The position numbers were made by a program, and so were the translations under genes. The notes below the pieces were generated by a model that worked only from the letters and a program-made list of their open reading frames with translations, was not told where the DNA came from and did not search any database. A stretch of DNA of 64,000 nt, taken from assembly GCF_003544875.1 (NCBI RefSeq), contig NZ_CP032093.1, forward strand, positions 992,001 through 1,056,000, read 5' to 3'. Positions 28,833-37,650 of this stretch are shown piece after piece. Source of the DNA: Vibrio alfacsensis (GTDB lineage: Bacteria > Pseudomonadota > Gammaproteobacteria > Enterobacterales > Vibrionaceae). The first letter of the stretch is position 1, and each line of letters starts with the position of its first letter.

Positions 28833-30389
28833 CTAAATATGTGTGTCATATTGATTGCGTTTTGGACAGGTTGATAAAATCTCTCTGTGTCCGGTATCTT
28901 TCACCTCTTCTAAAATGACATCAAATCCCCACAAACGGTAGACATGTTTTAAAACTTCTTCGTAGCTGTTATCGAGAGGAATACGGTTGTGAGGTACGTA
29001 TTGAAGCGTGAGCGAGCGATCACCTCGGACATCGACATTAAATACTTGAATGTTCGGTTCAAGGTTCGCCAGATTATATTGCGCAGCTAACGCTTCCCGT
29101 ATGTGTTTATAGCCCATCTCATCGTGGATCGCCGACACTTCAATAAAGTTTTTGCGGTCATCGTCATCAATGGCAAACAGTTTAAAATCTCGCATCAACT
29201 TAGGTGATAAATATTGGCTGATAAAGCTTTCATCTTTAAAGTTGTGCATCGCGAAATGCACCGCATCTAACCAATCAGTTCCCGCTAACTCTGGGAACCA
29301 TTCTTTATCTTCATCCGTCGGTTCCTCACAAATGCGTTTGATATCACGAAACATCGCAAAGCCAAGTGCATAAGGATTAATGCCACTAAAGTAAGGGCTG
29401 TTATATGGTGGCTGTGCAACAACACTTGTGTGACTGTGTAAAAACTCCAAGATAAACTTCTCAGACACACTGCCCTCATCATAGAGGTGGTTGAGAATCG
29501 TATAGTGCCAGAACGTGGCCCAACCCTCGTTCATTACCTGGGTTTGTTTTTGAGGGTAGAAATATTGGCTGATCTTTCTGACAATTCTGACGACCTCACG
29601 CTGCCAAGGTTCAAGAAGTGGGGCGTGTTTTTCAATAAAATAGAGTAGGTTCTCTTGTGGCTCCGATGGGAAGCGCTCTTTAATATCTTCCTCTTTGGTT
29701 TTCGCTTGAGGTACGGTTCGCCATAAGTCATTCACTTGTGATTGCAAGTAGGCTTCACGTTCTTCTTGGCGAGCTTTTTCTTCATTGATCGAAATTTTTT
29801 CCGGACGTTTGTAGCGGTCTACGCCGAAATTCATTAAAGCATGACAAGAGTCGAGTAATTGTTCGACCTCATGGGCGCCGTAACGCTCTTCGCACTCAGC
29901 GATGTATTTTTTGGCGAAAAGCAAATAGTCGATGATGGAGCTGGCATCTGTCCATGTTTGGAATAAGTAATTGCCTTTAAAAAACGAATTGTGACCATAA
30001 CAAGCATGGGCAATGACGAGTGCCTGCATTGTGATGGTGTTCTCTTCCATTAAATAAGCGATACAAGGATTGGAGTTGATAACGATTTCATACGCCAAAC
30101 CCATTTGGCCATGTTTGTAGTTTTGCTCAGTTTGAATGAACTTTTTACCAAACGACCAATGGTTGTAATTAATGGGCATCCCTATGCTTGAGTACGCATC
30201 CATCATTTGCTCTGAGGTGATGACTTCAATTTGATTTGGATAGGTATCAAGACGGTACTGTTCCGCGACCCGTTTTATTTCTTTGTGATAGCGTTCGAGT
30301 AGCTGAAACGTCCAGTCTGGTCCATCAGGTAACATTGACTTGCGTCGCTGCGATGCGCCCCCTGTGAGATTATTTGTCGCTGTATTCAT
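28833..30389 (-). CDS. SpoVR family protein (YcgB-like)
   Basis: 518-residue cytoplasmic protein of the SpoVR family, named from a Bacillus spore cortex gene but widespread in non-spore-formers with unknown activity. Family motifs seen: GPDWTFQLLERYHKEIKRVAEQ near the start, HACYGHNSFFKGNYLF, MNEGWATFWHYTILNHLYDEG (a zinc-peptidase-like H/E pattern) and the conserved C-terminal domain. It is the last gene of a prkA-yeaH-spoVR unit, a module linked to stress and stationary phase. Start ATG at 30389, with GGAGG upstream. Confidence 0.93.
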   Translation of the reverse strand: MNTATNNLTGGASQRRKSMLPDGPDWTFQLLERYHKEIKRVAEQYRLDTYPNQIEVITSEQMMDAYSSIGMPINYNHWSFGKKFIQTEQNYKHGQMGLAYEIVINSNPCIAYLMEENTITMQALVIAHACYGHNSFFKGNYLFQTWTDASSIIDYLLFAKKYIAECEERYGAHEVEQLLDSCHALMNFGVDRYKRPEKISINEEKARQEEREAYLQSQVNDLWRTVPQAKTKEEDIKERFPSEPQENLLYFIEKHAPLLEPWQREVVRIVRKISQYFYPQKQTQVMNEGWATFWHYTILNHLYDEGSVSEKFILEFLHSHTSVVAQPPYNSPYFSGINPYALGFAMFRDIKRICEEPTDEDKEWFPELAGTDWLDAVHFAMHNFKDESFISQYLSPKLMRDFKLFAIDDDDRKNFIEVSAIHDEMGYKHIREALAAQYNLANLEPNIQVFNVDVRGDRSLTLQYVPHNRIPLDNSYEEVLKHVYRLWGFDVILEEVKDTGHREILSTCPKRNQYDTHI

Positions 30390-30400
30390 CGCTAGCCTCC

Positions 30401-31669
30401 TTACGCCGTTTCTTTTTGGAATAGTTCACGGAATACCGGGAAGATATCTTCCACAGAGCGGATGTTTTTCATGGCAAAGTTCGGAAAGGCTTGAGTTAGC
30501 TTTTCATATTCGTGCCATAAGGTTTGGTGCGAACGTCGTGTGATTTCGATGTACGAATAATACTGACAGTTAGGTAGTAACCTATTCACTAACAGATCGC
30601 GGCATCGTGGAGAATCATCGGCCCAGTTATCACCATCTGAAGCCTGTGCTGCATATATGTTCCACTGACCTACGGGGTAGCGATCTTTTACGATTTCATC
30701 CATCAGTTTCAACGCACTTGAAACAATGGTACCGCCCGTTTCTTGTGAGTAGAAAAACTCATGTTCATCGACTTCTTTAGCTTGGGTATGATGGCGAATA
30801 TAAACAACTTCTACGTTTTCATAAGTGCGAGTTAAAAATAGGTATAACAAGACATAAAAACGTTTCGCGATGTCTTTGGTTGCTTGGTCCATCGAGCCTG
30901 ATACATCCATCAAGCAGAACATGACTGCCTGACTCGATGGTACAGGGCGTTTTTCATAGTTTTTAAATCGTAAGTCGAACGTGTCAATAAAAGGTACGCC
31001 CTCGATTTTCTTGCGAAGTTCCTCGATCTCTTTTTTTAATCGATTCTCTTCCAGTTTTGAACGGGTTCAGTTTGCTCGATTCTTTGTAATTCAAGTTCGA
31101 GCTCATTTAAAGGCGTTTTTACCCGCGGTCATCGCGGTTCTTCTTGCGAGCGATTGCTGCAATGAACGAACAATCGCGATGTTTGATGGAATCCCTGCGG
31201 TTTGGAAACCCGCACGGTGTGTTTTCCACTCGGTGATCTTGGCAACTTGGTTCTTTTCTAAGTTTGGTAGTTCAAGATCTTCAAATAAGATATCGAGATA
31301 CTCATCTTTTGATATTTGAAATACAAACTCATCTTGCCCCTCGCCATCTGGACTGGCATTCCCTTCTCCAGCGCCGCCGCCTTGTCCTCCGCCTTTAGGG
31401 CGTTCGATTTTATCACCAGTAATAAATTGGTCGTTACCAGGGTGTACTCGTTCGCGCACGCCCCCTTTACCCTGATGAAACATAGGTTCGTTAATGTCTT
31501 TGTGCGGTATAGATACGTCTTCGCCCGTTTCCGTATTGGTGATCGAGCGTCGATTCACTGCGTCTGCTACCGACTCTTTGATCTGCTCTTTATGGCGTTT
31601 CAAGAAGCGCTGTCTATTAACAGCGCTCTTATTTTTGCCATTGAGCCTTCGGTCTATAAATTGCGCCAT
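30401..31669 (-). pseudogene. yeaH: yeaH (DUF444/UPF0229), disrupted by two frameshifts
   Basis: Partner of the PrkA kinase, normally about 420-430 residues with a C-terminal VWA-like domain. The first part (start ATG 31669, [15 protein letters not shown]) is open to TGA at 31103. The last part is open from the VWA/MIDAS-like region [11 protein letters not shown] to 30401 in the same frame. Between the T runs at 31116-31120 and 31055-31058 the homologous sequence ([15 protein letters not shown]) lies in another frame. One base too many in the first run and one too few in the second explain this exactly. The repaired length would be about 422 residues. Sequencing error is as likely as true inactivation. 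Confidence 0.88.
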
Positions 31670-31714
31670 GAAATAGCCCTCTTCATGTTTCACAAACGAC
31701 CTAACTCATACTGG

Positions 31715-33649
31715 TTAGGAAGACTTACGTACTCGTAGATACCATTCAGAAAGTAGGCGAACCTGTTTCTCGGTGTAGCCTTTTTCCATCATGCGCGCGA
31801 CAAAATCGTCGTGCTTCTTCTGATCTTCAGAAGACGTTTTCGCGTTGAATGAAATTACCGGAAGAAGTTCTTCAGTGTTAGAGAACATTTTCTTCTCGAT
31901 GACTGTGCGCAGTTTTTCGTAACTGGTCCAAACCGGATTTAGGCCATTGTTGTTTGCTTTTGCTCTAAGCACGAAGTTAACGATTTCATTTCGGAAATCT
32001 TTAGGGTTTGAAATACCGGCGGTTTTCTCAATTTTCTCTAGCTCTGAGTTGAGTGAAGCTCGATCAAACAACTGACCAGTTTCTGGATCGCGGTACTCTT
32101 GATCTTGAATCCAGAAGTCCGCATAACTGACGTAGCGGTCGAAAATATTTTGGCCGTATTCAGAATAGGACTCGAGATAGGCCGTTTGTATCTCTTTGCC
32201 TATGAACTCGACATAGCGTGGGACCAAATAACCTTTCAAGAACTCAAGATACTTTTCAGCCATTTCTGACGGGAACTGCTCACGTTCAACTTGTTGTTCG
32301 ATCACGTAGAATAGGTGTACAGGGTTGGCGGCGACTTCAGTTTGATCAAAATTAAACACACGCGAAAGAATTTTGAACGCAAATCGTGTCGATAGACCAT
32401 TCATGCCCTCATCCACACCTGCATAGTCGCGGTACTCTTGGTAGCTCTTAGCTTTTGGATCGGTGTCCTTAAGCGTTTCACCATCGTAGACACGCATTTT
32501 GGAGAAAATAGACGAATTTTCCGGCTCTTTTAATCGAGACAGAATACTAAATTGCGCCAATGTTTCCAGCGTGCTTGGCGAGCAAGGGGCCGCGGAAAGT
32601 TCACTGTTCTCAAGCAGTTTTTGGTAGATTTTCACTTCTTCCGAAACACGTAAACAGTAAGGCACTTTAACAATGTAAACACGGTCAAGAAATGCTTCGT
32701 TATTTTTGTTGTTTCTGAATGTCTGCCACTCGGATTCGTTTGAGTGGGCGAGGATCATACCGTCAAATGGAATGGCAGAAAGCCCTTCCGTACCGTTAAA
32801 GTTACCCTCTTGAGTTGCAGTTAATAGAGGGTGCAGCACTTTAATCGGTGCCTTAAACATTTCCACGAATTCCATCACACCTTGATTCGCTTTACAAAGT
32901 GCACCTGAATAGCTGTAAGCATCGGGGTCATCTTGTGAAAAGTGCTCAAGTTGGCGAATATCAACTTTACCGACCAAAGATGAAATGTCTTGGTTATTTT
33001 CATCGCCAGGTTCAGTCTTCGCAATGGCAACCTGGTCCAAAATAGAAGGGCGAACTTTAAGAACTTTGAATTTTGTAATATCCCCACCAAATTCATGCAA
33101 ACGTTTTGCCGCCCATGGAGACATAATCGAACGTAAGTAGCGCTGCTCAATGCCATAATCTTTTTTGAGAATTTCGCCGTCTTCTGTCGCATTGAATAGA
33201 CAGAACGGGTGATCGTTAACAGGACTGCGCTCGCCGTTAGCACTCAAGATATAAACGGGCATTTTTTCCATTAATGCCTTTAGTTTCTCGGCAAGTGATG
33301 ATTTACCACCACCAACAGGGCCGAGCAAGTAGAGGATCTGTTTGCGCTCTTCGAGGCCTTGAGCTGCATGTTTTAGATAAGAAACAATTTGTTCTATAGC
33401 GTCTTCCATACCAAAAAAATCTTTGAATGTTGGATAACGCGATATAACTCGATTCGAGAAGATGCGACTTAATCGAGGGTCCTGAGCCGTATCAATAACC
33501 TCGGGCTCACCAATGGCCATAAGCAGTCGCTCTGCTGCGTTTGCATAAGCGCTCTTGTCGTCTTTACACAGGGATAAAAATTCCTGTAACGACATCTCTT
33601 CATCTTTTGCAGCTTCATATCTGGATTGATAGTGGTCGAAAATACTCAT
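31715..33649 (-). CDS. prkA: PrkA family serine protein kinase (YeaG-like)
   Basis: 644-residue protein, the same length as E. coli YeaG. An AAA+-like N-terminal domain has Walker A LLGPVGGGKSSLAEKL near residue 110 and the PrkA motifs MSPWAAKRLHEFGGDI, GMILAHSNESEW and DRVYIVKVPYCLR. A kinase-like C-terminal domain follows. The family is tied to stationary-phase and nitrogen or carbon stress, partnered by YeaH. The ATG at 33649 was chosen because GGGGAAAG precedes it and it gives MSIFDHYQSRYEAAKDEE. Confidence 0.95.
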   Translation of the reverse strand: MSIFDHYQSRYEAAKDEEMSLQEFLSLCKDDKSAYANAAERLLMAIGEPEVIDTAQDPRLSRIFSNRVISRYPTFKDFFGMEDAIEQIVSYLKHAAQGLEERKQILYLLGPVGGGKSSLAEKLKALMEKMPVYILSANGERSPVNDHPFCLFNATEDGEILKKDYGIEQRYLRSIMSPWAAKRLHEFGGDITKFKVLKVRPSILDQVAIAKTEPGDENNQDISSLVGKVDIRQLEHFSQDDPDAYSYSGALCKANQGVMEFVEMFKAPIKVLHPLLTATQEGNFNGTEGLSAIPFDGMILAHSNESEWQTFRNNKNNEAFLDRVYIVKVPYCLRVSEEVKIYQKLLENSELSAAPCSPSTLETLAQFSILSRLKEPENSSIFSKMRVYDGETLKDTDPKAKSYQEYRDYAGVDEGMNGLSTRFAFKILSRVFNFDQTEVAANPVHLFYVIEQQVEREQFPSEMAEKYLEFLKGYLVPRYVEFIGKEIQTAYLESYSEYGQNIFDRYVSYADFWIQDQEYRDPETGQLFDRASLNSELEKIEKTAGISNPKDFRNEIVNFVLRAKANNNGLNPVWTSYEKLRTVIEKKMFSNTEELLPVISFNAKTSSEDQKKHDDFVARMMEKGYTEKQVRLLSEWYLRVRKSS

Positions 33650-34038
33650 GTCGCTTTCCCCTTTAATAGTCAGTCTACCGACGAACGTTGAAGCAGGTTT
33701 ACCTATCACTTTAATTGTCTATCTCTAAGTAAAGTTGTACGCCCAGTAATCTTGTTTGGTTCGCTCAATTTTGAGTCGGACTTCACCAAAGGTGTTGCTT
33801 TATAGGCGTTTTCTTTCTATGACAAAAGTCGGTGAATAGGGACCTTTCAATCACTCCCTTTCTCCTTTTAAGCCTAGTCGGGGATTTTCAATTTTGCTTA
33901 ACAATTATGAATTTATTGCAGAATTGACAATTGAATCACTATTTAACTAAATGAGGCCAAGTACTAAATGAAGTTCATATAAAAGGGAGAGAATACGCTT
34001 TAATTTTCAGACGATGAAATCTTAAGGCCCTTAAAGAA
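33650..34038. other. Intergenic region upstream of prkA
   Basis: AT-rich spacer that must hold the prkA promoter on the minus strand. I see no good sigma-70 or sigma-54 element in that direction. A small palindrome CACC-AAA-GGTG lies at 33784-33794. No open frame looks real. Confidence 0.5.
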
Positions 34039-34053
34039 TGGCAACCTAAGTGC
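34039..34053 (+). promoter_or_regulatory. Candidate sigma-54 (-24/-12) promoter
   Basis: TGGCA-N7-TGC matches the sigma-54 core TGGCAC-N5-TTGC with correct spacing of GG (34040-34041) and GC (34052-34053). The predicted start is near 34065. It points away from prkA toward the 3' end of yfbU, with no annotated gene to serve. Confidence 0.45.
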
Positions 34054-34064
34054 TAAACGAGTGT

Positions 34065-34137
34065 TAGTAGAGGAGATGTTAGAGAGGGTTGCAAACAAGC
34101 GCATAAACAAAAAAGAGAACCGAGGTCCTCTTTTTTA
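34065..34137 (+). ncRNA. Candidate small RNA of about 73 nt
   Basis: The stretch runs from the predicted sigma-54 start to the T run of a strong terminator, a typical sRNA-sized unit. It is purine-rich at the 5' end (GAGGAGATGTTAGAGAGGG). It does not resemble the conserved core of Qrr RNAs, the known sigma-54-dependent Vibrio sRNAs. It also contains a 20-codon frame (ATG at 34076, stop at 34138), but the GAGGAG abuts the ATG, so translation is doubtful. Prediction only. Confidence 0.35.
34109..34136. terminator. Bidirectional intrinsic terminator (yfbU and candidate sRNA)
   Basis: AAAAAAGAG-AACC pairs with GGTC-CTCTTTTTT with a single A/C mismatch. There are six T residues on the plus strand and six on the minus strand, where it lies about 45 bases past the yfbU stop. 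Confidence 0.8.
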
Positions 34138-34180
34138 ATCGAGCGATGGGTTAATCCCATTTATTCGCTAAAAATACCGT

Positions 34181-34681
34181 TTAAGCGCTAAAAATTTGTG
34201 CAAGTTCATTTGCACACAGGTGGTATTGGCGAGGGCAGTTACGCCATGTTCTCAGCATTCGACGATACTTCTCAAGCATTGGCATTTGACTATTGAAATG
34301 GTGGTCAGCTTTGTCAAATTGAGGGTAAAGCCCTTCTGAATCGACTAAGAAGCGCACATAGTGGACTTGCTGTGCCTCGGTCGCGATATCAAAACCTAAG
34401 AATTGAAGGCGACGCTGGTCTACGTTTTGGCGCTCATCTTCTTCTAACATTTTGTTTGATTCTTGCATCGCGTGATACATTTCCAAAATATCAATGATTT
34501 CACGACATTCTGCTTCAGTAATGCAACCAAAATCTTTGTTTAGCTCTCGCATCTGCAACTCATAACCACGTTCAACAATGGTTTGTAAGCGTTTGTATTT
34601 TGCAGAATTACTTGGATCAAGTTGAGACATTAAGTTGTATTGGTTTGATAGAATCAAACGTTGAGCGTTTGACATTTCCAT
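34181..34681 (-). CDS. yfbU: YfbU family protein (UPF0304)
   Basis: 166-residue cytoplasmic protein with the family start [15 protein letters not shown] and core [23 protein letters not shown]. coli YfbU has 164 residues and no settled function. The ATG at 34681, behind GAGG, matches the E. coli MEM start; the longer frame upstream is untypical. Own terminator. Confidence 0.93.
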   Translation of the reverse strand: MEMSNAQRLILSNQYNLMSQLDPSNSAKYKRLQTIVERGYELQMRELNKDFGCITEAECREIIDILEMYHAMQESNKMLEEDERQNVDQRRLQFLGFDIATEAQQVHYVRFLVDSEGLYPQFDKADHHFNSQMPMLEKYRRMLRTWRNCPRQYHLCANELAQIFSA

Positions 34682-34882
34682 GATGACCTCACTAAATAAT
34701 CTAATACATTTTAATGTGCTTAGGTTAACGTTTTGGACTAGGTTGAAACATGATCTCAACACATATTTAATATGAAAAATGGCAAGAATTCGTCGATTTA
34801 GCCAGTTGAATCATCATTCGTTTGTTCAAGCTTCGGTTTCCTTATCGCGCCGAGTGAAAGAGATTAAGTCAATACCTTGAGG

Positions 34883-35545
34883 TTATTTATGATGATTGTA
34901 AATGTAGTCACGATCGGAGAAAACGCGTAACCACTCGGGCTTGAAAACAGAGAGGACAGCAAGCGACATGCCATTGAGTAGCCCCTCAGGGAAGGCAAGC
35001 AATGGTGCAAACACAAAGTAGTTGTCGAGAATGGTTTGCCAATCATAATGACCGCTATACAAATGATATATCGCGTTAAGCAATAAATGGAGGCTGCCAG
35101 TCAGAGCGCCGTTAAAGAAGCCGGCAATAAAAATGAAAACGAAAATATTTCTTGGCAGAAACTGATAGCTAACAACAAAGACTAAATAACTGATCAGAAT
35201 GGGCAGCAAAGCCGATAACATGAGTGCACTAGGAAGTGCGAGCAGTGAAATGTTGTGAATGACGTGATGGATCAACATAGCAGGGATACAGAGCAAAAAG
35301 GCCATACGCCAACCGTACATCATTGTGAGTGTGGTAACGGCAAGGAAATGGATCTGTAAGCCATCTTTCACGCCCGCTTGCGCTGACCAGAGAATACTAA
35401 GGATAAACAACGTTGCACAAACGAGGTGTTGAAATGATTTTTCCTGGAGTAGCTTTGGCCAAACGGTGTTGCGCCAGTCAGGTAAGCAGTAAGTAATCAC
35501 GACCAGAAAAATGATAATAGCGGACGCTAAATTAAACCAATCCAT
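34883..35545 (-). CDS. CbiM/COG3235-like membrane protein, ECF transporter permease type
   Basis: 220-residue inner-membrane protein with about six or seven helices. It resembles the CbiM-like substrate-binding membrane component (FLAVTTLTMMYGWRMAFLL, then IAGFFNGALTGSLHLLL and FAPLLAFPEGLLNGMSL). The metal-binding N-terminal M-H-(I/M) of true CbiM/NikM is absent; the start reads MDWFNLASAII. No CbiN, CbiQ or CbiO partner is nearby, so cobalt or nickel transport is not supported, and the substrate is unknown. Confidence 0.75.
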   Translation of the reverse strand: MDWFNLASAIIIFLVVITYCLPDWRNTVWPKLLQEKSFQHLVCATLFILSILWSAQAGVKDGLQIHFLAVTTLTMMYGWRMAFLLCIPAMLIHHVIHNISLLALPSALMLSALLPILISYLVFVVSYQFLPRNIFVFIFIAGFFNGALTGSLHLLLNAIYHLYSGHYDWQTILDNYFVFAPLLAFPEGLLNGMSLAVLSVFKPEWLRVFSDRDYIYNHHK

Positions 35546-35581
35546 GTTTGAACGCCTTAAGTCTTTCCCTAAGTTAAATAC

Positions 35582-35610
35582 AAAAATACCAGCAAAACGC
35601 TGGTATTTTT
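35582..35610 (-). terminator. Terminator after pflA
   Basis: Perfect 9-bp stem AATACCAGC/GCTGGTATT with a 5-base loop, with T runs on both sides. It lies 28 bases beyond the pflA stop on the minus strand. Confidence 0.88.
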
Positions 35611-35634
35611 AGAAGATTCTTTATATCTGAATAC

Positions 35635-36375
35635 TTAGTATTTCACATTTGAGTGGTACTGAGAAAGGATAGCTTGGATCTCATCCATTGTCTCTTTTGG
35701 CGGCGGATTCACACCCTCTAGAGGGTATTCTAAGCCAAGAGCTTCCCATTTATGAGCACCTAGCTTGTGATAAGGCAGTAACTCAACTTTTTCGATATTG
35801 TCCATATCTTTGATGAACTCGCCAAGCATATGGGCCGCCTCTGGTTCATCAGTGTAACCAGGAACCACAACATAACGAATCCAAGTCTTTTGACCGATTT
35901 TATGCAGATAGCGAGCAAAGTCTAATACACGACGGTTAGACACACCGATAAAGTCTTGGTGAATCTCATCTTTCATGTGTTTAAGATCCAACATCACAAG
36001 ATCGGTTGCGTCTAGAACTTCGTCGATAACATCAGTATGTTTGCGAATGTAGCCATTGGTATCAAGACAGGTATGGATACCCTCTGCTTGTGCTGCACGG
36101 AAGAAATCACGAACAAACTCAGGTTGAAGCATTGCTTCACCACCTGAACATGTAATGCCGCCGCCGGATGCATTCATAAAGTGGCGGTAAGTTTTTGCCT
36201 CTGCAATGATCTCTTCTACAGTGACTTCTTTACCATCATGCGTGTCCCAAGTGTCACGGTTATGACAGTACTTACAACGCATTAAGCAACCTTGCAAGAA
36301 GACGATAAAACGGATACCAGGTCCGTCTACGGTACCACATGACTCAAACGAGTGAATACGACCAGTTGTTGACAT
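35635..36375 (-). CDS. pflA: Pyruvate formate-lyase activating enzyme
   Basis: 246-residue radical SAM enzyme that places the glycyl radical on PflB under anaerobic conditions. The cluster motif C-x3-C-x2-C is in [15 protein letters not shown] near residue 30, and the SAM-binding GGE motif is in [12 protein letters not shown]. The start ATG at 36375 gives [19 protein letters not shown], which aligns with E. coli; four extra codons upstream are unlikely. The lpxR-like gene separates it from pflB, unlike E. coli where they are adjacent. Confidence 0.97.
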   Translation of the reverse strand: MSTTGRIHSFESCGTVDGPGIRFIVFLQGCLMRCKYCHNRDTWDTHDGKEVTVEEIIAEAKTYRHFMNASGGGITCSGGEAMLQPEFVRDFFRAAQAEGIHTCLDTNGYIRKHTDVIDEVLDATDLVMLDLKHMKDEIHQDFIGVSNRRVLDFARYLHKIGQKTWIRYVVVPGYTDEPEAAHMLGEFIKDMDNIEKVELLPYHKLGAHKWEALGLEYPLEGVNPPPKETMDEIQAILSQYHSNVKY

Positions 36376-36469
36376 CTTTGCTCTCATTTGTAATAAATTA
36401 TGCTTGCTATTTTATTACAAATCGCAGGGTTAAAACAGTCTTGGAGGGTTTTCGTTGCCGAGATAGTGA

Positions 36470-36503
36470 GAAAGAAAGCGGCGAATGAAAGCTCACTCGC
36501 CGC
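36470..36503 (-). terminator. Terminator after the lpxR-like gene
   Basis: Perfect 7-bp GC-rich stem GCGGCGA/TCGCCGC with a 12-base loop, followed on the minus strand by TTTCTTTC. It lies 15 bases past the stop. Confidence 0.75.
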
Positions 36504-36517
36504 AGAATGGCGTTTAT

Positions 36518-37507
36518 TTAAAAGAATGCGAATAAAGACAGCGAGCCCGTGCCATACACATCCGTTTGCGCTTCTTTATAGTCTGGTGTCTTAACGGTGA
36601 ATGTTAAGCTTGCACCATAATTTTGATTGTGCCAAGTCGCCCCCGCGACCGCACTGGCTTGCCAGTTTTGCAAGGTCACGTCATAAGGTTCTGAGGGCTC
36701 AGGGATACCAGAGCGATCGCCTTCAATCGTGATGTCATTGAAGCGGTAGCGTCCCTCAAAGCCAGTAAATAGAAACCAACTCGATGTACTTTTTGCGATC
36801 ATGCTGGCATGAAAAGGGCTTTCAACACTAATGTTTGCTGCACCAATGCTATTGGCGAGGTTCGTACCCCAACGGAACATCACACCTTGAGAAATGTCAC
36901 TGCGGAAGTTACCAGCGTTGATATCCGTGACATTGGTGATTTCCCATTGCTGAGTTGAAGCTTCACTGCGCATTAGCTTGTTGAATGCGCGGTAACCGAC
37001 ACTAAAGGCGATTTCATCATCGATTTGATATTCCCAACCTTGTGGATCGGTCGAGCCCGTGATGCCGTGAACAATATCTTGCGCCTTATCAGACAGTGAG
37101 CTTTCACCGGTAGCACCAATGGTGAAGTTGTATCGTACCGCACGGTCGGCAGTGAGAGTCAGGTAATTGATCTCAGTGTGTAAGTAGCCAGCGTAAGGGC
37201 GGTCGTTGACCAAAGGGTAGTCGGCTTCAATATCGCTTGGTGTCCACATTTTGTGGCCAAGCACCAACTCAATTTTGTCTACGTTGGTCTGGTTACTGCT
37301 TTCATTCAAGCTCAACCAACGCCATTCAGCATCACGGCGCAGTTGTTCGGTCGCATACGAAAGGAAAATACCATTGGTATAATCTTGGTCGACGCCGAAT
37401 ATACCATCGTTATCTAAGGTAAATGAAATGGTTGATTTTGTAGAGGCAATCGCAACGGGCGAGAGTAAGGCAAGGGCGAAAAGTTTACTGAGTTTCATAT
37501 CGATCAT
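36518..37507 (-). CDS. LpxR-family outer-membrane lipid A 3'-O-deacylase
   Basis: 329-residue predicted outer-membrane beta-barrel with a signal peptide (KLSKLFALALLSPVAIAS) and a C-terminal aromatic residue (SLFAFF). LpxR removes the 3'-acyloxyacyl group of lipid A in Salmonella and relatives. Active-site-like residues are present: N-D in TLDNDGIFG, T in DYTNG, the DRPYAG signature near residue 102, and H in IVHGITG. Starts at 37507 and 37498 are both possible, with neither ribosome site strong. A membrane-remodelling role is inferred. Confidence 0.85.
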   Translation of the reverse strand: MIDMKLSKLFALALLSPVAIASTKSTISFTLDNDGIFGVDQDYTNGIFLSYATEQLRRDAEWRWLSLNESSNQTNVDKIELVLGHKMWTPSDIEADYPLVNDRPYAGYLHTEINYLTLTADRAVRYNFTIGATGESSLSDKAQDIVHGITGSTDPQGWEYQIDDEIAFSVGYRAFNKLMRSEASTQQWEITNVTDINAGNFRSDISQGVMFRWGTNLANSIGAANISVESPFHASMIAKSTSSWFLFTGFEGRYRFNDITIEGDRSGIPEPSEPYDVTLQNWQASAVAGATWHNQNYGASLTFTVKTPDYKEAQTDVYGTGSLSLFAFF

Positions 37508-37582
37508 TTGTTAGCTTTTTCCGCATCATACGGAAGATCAAAAACAAAATCAGATGTCATGTCACAACTTTAGTTCAAGGTA

Positions 37583-37618
37583 CAAAAAAAGGCCGATGCG
37601 TTACCGCACCAGCCTTTG
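37583..37618 (-). terminator. Terminator after pflB
   Basis: AAAGGC and TGCG pair with CGCA and GCCTTT around a TTAC loop with a small internal bulge. Seven T residues follow on the minus strand. Confidence 0.88.
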
Positions 37619-37650
37619 TTGTATCACTTATTGTGCTAATTCAGAGGGTC

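Noticed and set aside
34065..34137. Candidate sRNA as a Qrr homologue
   Set aside because: Promoter type fits, but the conserved Qrr stem-loop core sequence is absent.
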